This document shows positions 1-3,441 of a stretch of 5,794 nt of DNA, piece by piece. The DNA comes from DATGHS01 sp035307785 (GTDB lineage Bacteria; Planctomycetota; Planctomycetia; Gemmatales; Gemmataceae). The DNA is taken from positions 1-5,794 of the forward strand of contig DATGHS010000361.1 in NCBI GenBank assembly GCA_035307785.1. The letters are read 5' to 3'. The notes beneath the pieces are model-generated. The model did not search any database, was not told the DNA's origin, and was given only the letters and a program-made list of their open reading frames with translations. The translations under genes were made by a program, and so were the position numbers. The stretch's first letter is position 1. Each line of letters opens with the position of its first letter.

Positions 1-102
1 AAGAACGAAATGTTCTCGAAGATCGATGCCGAAAAAGGTATGCGCGCAACCGTCACAACCGACGGCGGCAAGGTCACCAAGATCGTGATCTTTAAGAGGT
101 AA
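1..102 (+). CDS. C-terminal fragment of an unidentified protein (5' end outside window)
   Basis: An open frame enters from the left edge and ends at a TAA at 100-102, leaving 33 residues. The fragment is rich in lysine and small or charged residues and ends in alternating beta-type sequence (ATVTTDGGKVTKIVIFKR). This resembles the last strands of small beta-barrel proteins with 'KGxxVxVTxDxGKVTKI' endings that are common in planctomycetes, but that is a weak resemblance over a very short stretch. No catalytic motif is visible and I assign no function. Its stop is followed by a perfect hairpin at 132-155 that it shares with the convergent ATP-grasp gene. Confidence 0.6.
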   Translation, partial: KNEMFSKIDAEKGMRATVTTDGGKVTKIVIFKR

Positions 103-131
103 GTCAACGTCCGTGTTGGTGAATACCAACC

Positions 132-155
132 AGGGCAGGCCGCAAGGCCTGCCCT
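132..155. terminator. Perfect GC-rich hairpin between convergent genes, likely bidirectional terminator
   Basis: AGGGCAGGCC (132-141) and GGCCTGCCCT (146-155) are exact reverse complements around a GCAA tetraloop. The hairpin lies between the rightward gene ending at 102 and the leftward ATP-grasp gene, whose stop codon (155-157) begins on the last base of the stem. Position and symmetry suit a bidirectional transcription end. Neither side has a clear T-run, so it is not a textbook intrinsic terminator. It could instead protect 3' ends or be a copy of a dispersed palindrome. Confidence 0.55.
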
Positions 156-1045
156 TACGACGCTCGGTCAATCTCCTTCAATTTCGCTTCCAGTCCACAC
201 GCATTCGCAAGCTGAATGGCCAATCCGGGGCGGGCATTCGCTTCCAGCAGCATCGGGCCGAATTCCGCATCGATCACGATGTCCACACCAAGGTAGCCCA
301 GCCCCACCGCCCGCGAGACCCGACGCGACATATCGAGTACTTCACGCCAATGCGGAACTTGCCGGCTGAGCAGCGACTCGCCGGTATCGGGATGGCGAGT
401 GACGAATCGATTCTGCTGCACCGCATGATGCGTGATGCCGCTGCTCAGGTCGATGCCGGCCCCGATGCCGCCCTGGTGCAGATTCGCGCGGCCATGCGAT
501 TGCCGTGTCGGCAACCGCAACATCGCCATCGCTGGAACGTCTCGGTACAAGACCACGCGAACGTCTGGAATACCGCGATAGCAAATCGGCGTAAAATCAG
601 GATGCAACCGCACGCGGTCCTGGATGAGCGCTTTATCAGGCCGACTGCCAAGCGAGTACATGCCGGAAAGGATGTCGCAGATGTGTTGCCGCAGATCTTC
701 GAGTGAAAGATGCTTGCCATCATGTCGGCGGAAGCCGTCGCGGTAGCAACCGGCAATCACCAGGATGCCCCGGCCGGTCGCTCCGCGATTCGGCTTCAGC
801 ACGAAATCACGATGATCGTCGAGCATGGCGTCCAGACGCCGCAATTGCGAGTGCGAATCGATGATAGCAAACAGTTCCGGCGACGGCACGCCGATCCGCC
901 CGCACAGTTCGTGCATGCGGCACTTGTCATCCACGATGGGAAAGACCGAGCGCGGGTTTTGGGCGAGGATGTATTCGGCATTCCGGCGATTCATGGCCAG
1001 GATTCCAAGTTCTCTCAGTCGCTTGGCGCCAAAGAGCCCGAACAT
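155..1045 (-). CDS. RimK-related ATP-grasp ligase (alpha-L-glutamate ligase-like protein)
   Basis: The 296-residue product matches, nearly end to end, the alpha-L-glutamate-ligase-related ATP-grasp family. It opens with the family's typical 'LRELGILxMNRRN' (10-21) and 'VDDK' (38-41). ATP-grasp features follow: FVLKP (81-85) with the probable ATP-binding lysine K84, a glycine-rich loop GATGRGI (88-94), IPDVRVV (159-165), LRLPT (176-180), a GG/IGAGIDL stretch (192-200), YLGVDIV (251-257), and the metal-binding LLEANARPG (266-274) with E267-E268 and N270 region. Enzymes of this fold join an amino acid or peptide to a carboxylate using ATP. The substrate here is unknown. The product has no signal peptide or membrane span and should be cytoplasmic. 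The start at 1045 is supported by the family N-terminus and a GAGG four bases upstream. It is 49 bp downstream of the 7TM gene on the same strand, so probably co-transcribed; homologues elsewhere have the same partner. Confidence 0.9.
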   Translation of the reverse strand: MFGLFGAKRLRELGILAMNRRNAEYILAQNPRSVFPIVDDKCRMHELCGRIGVPSPELFAIIDSHSQLRRLDAMLDDHRDFVLKPNRGATGRGILVIAGCYRDGFRRHDGKHLSLEDLRQHICDILSGMYSLGSRPDKALIQDRVRLHPDFTPICYRGIPDVRVVLYRDVPAMAMLRLPTRQSHGRANLHQGGIGAGIDLSSGITHHAVQQNRFVTRHPDTGESLLSRQVPHWREVLDMSRRVSRAVGLGYLGVDIVIDAEFGPMLLEANARPGLAIQLANACGLEAKLKEIDRAS

Positions 1046-1049
1046 ATGG

Positions 1050-1053
1050 CCTC
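1050..1053 (-). promoter_or_regulatory. Ribosome binding site of the ATP-grasp gene
   Basis: Read on the minus strand, GAGG lies four bases before the ATG at 1045-1043. The spacing is slightly short but this is the only purine-rich site near the family-conserved N-terminus, so it supports that start. The left arm of the 1061-1178 inverted repeat lies just upstream in the transcript. Confidence 0.5.
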
Positions 1054-1060
1054 GCTATTT

Positions 1061-1178
1061 TCACCGCGAAGACGCAAGGAACGCAAAGACGGAATTAAGA
1101 GAGAACTGATTGCCGCGGTTTCTCGCTTTTAATGCTATTTTTGCATTTACTCTGCGCTCTTCGCGCTCTTTGCGGTGA
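1061..1178. repeat. Imperfect inverted repeat with internal 8-9 bp periodicity (interspersed-repeat type)
   Basis: The arm at 1061-1090 starts TCACCGCGAAGACGC. The reverse complement of 1149-1178 starts TCACCGCAAAGAGCG. Over about 30 bases the arms agree at roughly three quarters of positions if one- or two-base gaps are allowed. Each arm is built from short purine-rich units (CGCAAAGA, CGCGAAGA, CGCAAGGA). The 58-bp centre also has AATGC/GCATT around a T-rich loop (1132-1146). I recognise this type of motif (TCACCGCGAAGACGCGAAG) as one that recurs between genes in planctomycetes and other bacteria; that is memory, not a search. It spans the junction of the 7TM and ATP-grasp genes and overlaps the 3' end of the 7TM reading frame. 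Confidence 0.65.
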
Positions 1179-1901
1179 TTTCATGATCTCTCGAAACCGG
1201 TACAGTTCCGTAAACCGGTATCCTCTATATCGTCCCAGCAGGAGTTGCCCTGCGATCACCAGCCCCGTGCCTTCCGGAAAGCGCAGCAGAAGCCGGCCTA
1301 CCAACGGCATCCCAATCACTAGCGCGATACAGCCGGAAAGGGCGAGTGTGTTCATGAGCGTGAAAAATGACGCCCGTGCGTTGTCCTCTTCCTCCAGTGT
1401 CCAGAAGCGCTCGATCATGCCGGTAAGGATGATGAGTGGAAAGAGTGAGATCAGATGGCTCGATGGAAAATGGAAACGATTCGCCAGGAACACGAACCCA
1501 ACCAGTGATATGACTACGAAGCTGAGCAAGAGCGACGTGCGCGAGACCTGAAGCAGGTGCAACCGATGCAGCAGCCGGCGCATTAACCAGCCGGCGAAAA
1601 TGATGGCCACAAACACGAAGATACCGGGCCAGCGCTCAATATCACGAAACGCCAATCCGATCAGGGCGGGTGTAAACGTGCCAAACGTGTTTAGGCCGAT
1701 CATATTGCGGAAGAAGCAGATAATGAGTGCCGCGATGGGCAGAAGCAGAAGGAACTCGACGAGCTGCCGATCCACCTCTGGCAGCGAAGCCGGTGCAATG
1801 ACTTCATCGACGGCGGAGCAGCGCCAGCGCAGCGTCATGAAGACTAGCGAGGCAACCGCAAGCAACGAGGCGATTCCAATGCAAAGCGCCGTCCGTGACA
1901 T
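1095..1901 (-). CDS. 7TM membrane protein of the inactive-transglutaminase-associated family, lacking the transglutaminase domain
   Basis: From the ATG at 1901 the product has 268 residues. Residues about 4-23 form an N-terminal membrane span. After only some 20-25 polar residues comes a bundle of hydrophobic segments (about 48-64, 74-86, 92-108, 122-140, 149-162, 179-205, 212-222). Family hallmarks are RNMIGLNTFGTFTPAL (65-80), MIERF (162-166) and GRYRGYRFTELYRF (223-236). In most relatives a periplasmic inactive transglutaminase-like domain sits between the first span and the 7TM bundle; here the gap is far too small. Residues 242-268 are encoded by an inverted repeat and look non-native. 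The frame stays open upstream to 2165, but that part translates a palindrome and the ccoO leader, so I reject it. No strong ribosome site precedes 1901, so the start is only moderately sure. It lies upstream of the ATP-grasp gene and probably forms an operon with it. Confidence 0.8.
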   Translation of the reverse strand: MSRTALCIGIASLLAVASLVFMTLRWRCSAVDEVIAPASLPEVDRQLVEFLLLLPIAALIICFFRNMIGLNTFGTFTPALIGLAFRDIERWPGIFVFVAIIFAGWLMRRLLHRLHLLQVSRTSLLLSFVVISLVGFVFLANRFHFPSSHLISLFPLIILTGMIERFWTLEEEDNARASFFTLMNTLALSGCIALVIGMPLVGRLLLRFPEGTGLVIAGQLLLGRYRGYRFTELYRFREIMKSPQRARRAQSKCKNSIKSEKPRQSVLS

Positions 1902-1923
1902 AATCCGATTCGCCAGAATGCCT

Positions 1924-1970
1924 GTGGGTCGCGTTTTCAACTTGCCGGGCACGTTGGAAACGCGCCCCAC
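1924..1970. repeat. Long near-perfect palindrome in the divergent intergenic region
   Basis: The arms are 1924-1946 and 1948-1970, around a single central base. They pair with two mismatches and one G-T wobble. The left arm begins GTGGGTCGCGTTTTCAAC and the right arm ends GTTGGAAACGCGCCCCAC. Because it is palindromic, both strands translate to nearly the same peptide: VGRVFNLPGTLETRPT on plus and VGRVSNVPGKLKTRPT on minus. I recognise this peptide from many spurious short planctomycete proteins, which suggests a dispersed repeat; that is recollection. It lies 23 bp upstream of the chosen 7TM start and about 110 bp upstream of ccoO. Confidence 0.75.
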
Positions 1971-1982
1971 GAAGGCTACAAT
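1954..1982 (+). promoter_or_regulatory. ccoO: Candidate sigma70-type promoter for ccoO
   Basis: TTGGAA (1954-1959) and TACAAT (1977-1982) are separated by exactly 17 bases, close to the -35/-10 consensus, and point toward ccoO. The start of transcription would be near 1989, giving a leader of about 90 bases. The -35 box is inside the right arm of the 1924-1970 palindrome. Prediction by eye only; the promoter consensus of this lineage may differ. Confidence 0.35.
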
Positions 1983-2025
1983 AATGCCGGTTTCCGCAAA
2001 AAAGGGGAAGGCGAATAGATGGTTG

Positions 2026-2045
2026 GCCGGCGCTGGCGCGCCGGC
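2026..2045 (+). promoter_or_regulatory. Perfect 8-bp GC hairpin in the ccoO leader
   Basis: GCCGGCGC (2026-2033) and GCGCCGGC (2038-2045) are exact reverse complements around TGGC. The stem would be very stable in the ccoO leader. No T-run follows, so a terminator is unlikely. It may be a leader structure or chance GC-rich sequence. Confidence 0.35.
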
Positions 2046-2046
2046 A

Positions 2047-2069
2047 CGAATCATAGACCGAATGATTCG
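2047..2069 (+). promoter_or_regulatory. Perfect dyad just before the ccoO ribosome binding site
   Basis: CGAATCAT (2047-2054) and ATGATTCG (2062-2069) are exact reverse complements with a 7-base spacer. The right arm includes the first G of the GAGG ribosome site (2069-2072). It could be an operator or an RNA hairpin that limits ribosome access. It is not an FNR/FixK box (TTGAT-N4-ATCAA), the usual control site for cbb3 genes. Confidence 0.35.
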
Positions 2070-2072
2070 AGG
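2069..2072 (+). promoter_or_regulatory. ccoO: Ribosome binding site selecting the ccoO start
   Basis: GAGG ends six bases before the ATG at 2079. A second ATG at 2073 directly abuts the GAGG and is too close to use well, and the ATG at 2019 would add 20 arginine-rich residues not typical of CcoO. The site therefore favours 2079. Confidence 0.6.
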
Positions 2073-2078
2073 ATGATT

Positions 2079-2693
2079 ATGCAACGCGGACCACTCATTT
2101 TTTTGGGCGTCTTTGTCACGTTCCTCTTCGGCTGGCTGGGTCTGGTCTTCTATCCCCAATACCAACTGAACGCTCTTACGTCGGAGACTCCGGAAGGCTC
2201 AACCGAAGCGTACCCGCGTCCGCTCGACGGGCTCGCGGGGCTCGGATTCAAGGTTTATATCGCGGAAGGCTGCGTGTACTGCCATTCGCAACAGGTGCGG
2301 GCCGAGAATTTCGGCACCGACATCGCCCGCGGCTGGGGCGACCGCCGTTCGGTACCGCGCGATTACATCTACGAAAACCCGGTGCTGCTTGGCACGATGC
2401 GCACTGGGCCCGACCTGGCGAACATCGGCACGCGGCAGACCGACGAGACCTGGCACTATCTGCACCTGTACAATCCGCAAATCACGTCGCCGGGCTCGAT
2501 CATGCCGCCGTACCGCTATCTTTTCGAAGAGCGCAAGATCAGCGGCGAGCGCTCGCAGAATGCCTTGAAACTGCAAGATGAGTGGGCGCCGGCCGAAGGG
2601 CGTGAAGTGGTGCCTACCGACCGGGCGAAAGCATTGGTGGCCTACCTGAAGGCCCAGAATCGCAATCAGCCTCTGGAGGAGGCCAACCGATGA
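2079..2693 (+). CDS. ccoO: cbb3-type cytochrome c oxidase subunit II, membrane-anchored monoheme cytochrome c
   Basis: The 204-residue product has the usual CcoO length and layout. An N-terminal signal anchor spans about residues 5-25 (LIFLGVFVTFLFGWLGLVF). A periplasmic domain follows with the heme c site CVYCH (65-69) inside the CcoO-typical 'EGCVYCHSQQVR', and the axial methionine M142 in SIMPPYRYLF, the counterpart of the family's 'SIMPAYPWL'. The segment GPDLANIGTRQTDETWHYLHLYNPQ (110-134) is also family-like. CcoO passes electrons between the c-type cytochromes and the catalytic subunit CcoN of high-affinity terminal oxidases. The start is set by GAGG at 2069-2072. The stop overlaps the next gene by four bases, so translation is probably coupled. 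Oddly, ccoN is not upstream; the neighbour is a divergent unrelated gene. Confidence 0.9.
   Translation: MQRGPLIFLGVFVTFLFGWLGLVFYPQYQLNALTSETPEGSTEAYPRPLDGLAGLGFKVYIAEGCVYCHSQQVRAENFGTDIARGWGDRRSVPRDYIYENPVLLGTMRTGPDLANIGTRQTDETWHYLHLYNPQITSPGSIMPPYRYLFEERKISGERSQNALKLQDEWAPAEGREVVPTDRAKALVAYLKAQNRNQPLEEANR
2675..2682 (+). promoter_or_regulatory. Strong ribosome binding site for the CcoP-like gene
   Basis: GGAGGAGG lies seven bases before the ATG at 2690, inside the last codons of ccoO. It fixes the start that overlaps the ccoO stop (ATGA, 2690-2693). Confidence 0.75.
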
Positions 2694-3358
2694 GCGCCGA
2701 TCCCTCATCCGCTCCGTTTTTGTCTCACGATGAGCACCACGAACAGGTGAATGTGCAAGCGCTGCATGCGCCGATCATGCGCGAATTGGCAGAGCCGCGC
2801 GACGGCTACGAAGCGATCAACCCCGGTTGGACCATCGCTTTCGGCGTGTTGCTCTTCTGGGGCGGCTACTACCTTTCGGCGTACAGTGGCGACTTTCGCT
2901 CCGATGTCTTCGATGAACGCCGCCACGCCGACGCTGGCAGGAAGGCCGAGCAGAAACCGCCTGATCCGTTGGTAATAGGCCGTCGAACTTTCGCTGGGCG
3001 CTGTTCCAATTGTCACCAGATGGATGGGAACGGCCGGCCAGGCCAGTTTCCACCACTGGCCGGCTCGGAATGGGTAAACGGCTCACCGGAAATCTTGTGC
3101 CGGATTGTGCTTAACGGTGTGCAGGGCGAAGTCACGGCCCGCGGCGTGAAGATCAACGGCAACATGCCCGCGTTCAACACCGGCCCGTCGCAGATGAACG
3201 ACGAACAAGCCGCCGCCGTCCTCAGCTACATCCGGCAGGAATGGGGCAACTCCGCACCGGCGATAACAGCGGAACAGGTGGCCGCAGTGCGTAAGGAAAC
3301 GGTGACACGGACGGGCCCATGGACCGAGGCGGAGCTAAAGGCGCTAGAGAAGAAATAA
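2690..3358 (+). CDS. CcoP-like membrane-anchored monoheme cytochrome c (cbb3 subunit III type)
   Basis: The 222-residue product starts with a polar, histidine-containing N-terminus (HDEHHEQ, 13-19) that should be cytoplasmic. The motif RELAEPRDGYE (31-41) leads into one membrane span at about 47-64. A periplasmic cytochrome c domain carries heme site CSNCH (105-109), the class I signature FPPLAGSEWV (120-129), and axial methionine M159 in GNMPAF. The C-terminus (about 190-222) is charged and helical. Classical CcoP is about 300 residues with two CxxCH sites; this has one. Its role is presumably electron entry to the oxidase together with CcoO, since the two genes overlap by four bases. It could be a reduced CcoP or a separate lineage-specific cytochrome c subunit; I leave the symbol empty for that reason. 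The stop is followed by a hairpin at 3375-3430. Confidence 0.85.
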   Translation: MSADPSSAPFLSHDEHHEQVNVQALHAPIMRELAEPRDGYEAINPGWTIAFGVLLFWGGYYLSAYSGDFRSDVFDERRHADAGRKAEQKPPDPLVIGRRTFAGRCSNCHQMDGNGRPGQFPPLAGSEWVNGSPEILCRIVLNGVQGEVTARGVKINGNMPAFNTGPSQMNDEQAAAVLSYIRQEWGNSAPAITAEQVAAVRKETVTRTGPWTEAELKALEKK

Positions 3359-3374
3359 GCAAAGCCGGCGAGCC

Positions 3375-3430
3375 GAGCCGCATAAGCGGTTGGGTGGGGC
3401 GCGGGGCCAACCCGGCCGCTTACGCGGCTC
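3375..3430. repeat. Inverted repeat after the CcoP-like gene, possible terminator or dispersed palindrome
   Basis: The 21-base arms (3375-3395 and 3410-3430) agree at 18 positions: GAGCCGCATAAGCGG on the left against GAGCCGCGTAAGCGG read from the right arm's complement. The loop is 14 bases and G-rich. No T-run follows. The hairpin fills most of the 83-bp gap before the P-type ATPase and ends 11 bases before its first ATG. I recall the GAGCCGCGTAAGCGGC motif as recurrent in planctomycetes (not checked). It may reduce read-through from the cytochrome genes into the ATPase gene. Confidence 0.6.
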
Positions 3431-3441
3431 GCTGAGCATTC

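Noticed and set aside
113..706. 197-residue plus-strand reading frame
   Set aside because: Antisense to the ATP-grasp gene, whose conserved motifs are on the minus strand. Its start also lies in the terminator region.
710..1132. 140-residue plus-strand reading frame
   Set aside because: Antisense to the ATP-grasp N-terminus; its end (SPRRRKERKDG) is a translation of the inverted repeat at 1061-1090.
1061..1178. CRISPR-like or tandem-repeat array from the CGCAAAGA/CGCGAAGA units
   Set aside because: The units are only 8-9 bp, have no unique spacers and form two arms of an inverted repeat, which does not fit a CRISPR array.
2047..2069. FNR/FixK-type box upstream of ccoO
   Set aside because: The dyad is CGAATCAT-N7-ATGATTCG, which differs from TTGAT-N4-ATCAA in both half-sites and spacing, and it lies at the ribosome site rather than in a promoter position.
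2019..2078. Start of ccoO at ATG 2019 or 2073
   Set aside because: 2019 adds 20 arginine-rich residues encoded by the leader dyads. 2073 abuts the GAGG with no spacer. 2079 has correct spacing and gives a normal CcoO N-terminus.
1902..2165. N-terminal extension of the 7TM gene to an ATG at 2165 (356 residues)
   Set aside because: The added 88 residues translate the 1924-1970 palindrome, the ccoO leader and antisense of the first ccoO codons. They do not resemble the family, and the membrane-protein sequence begins at the ATG at 1901.
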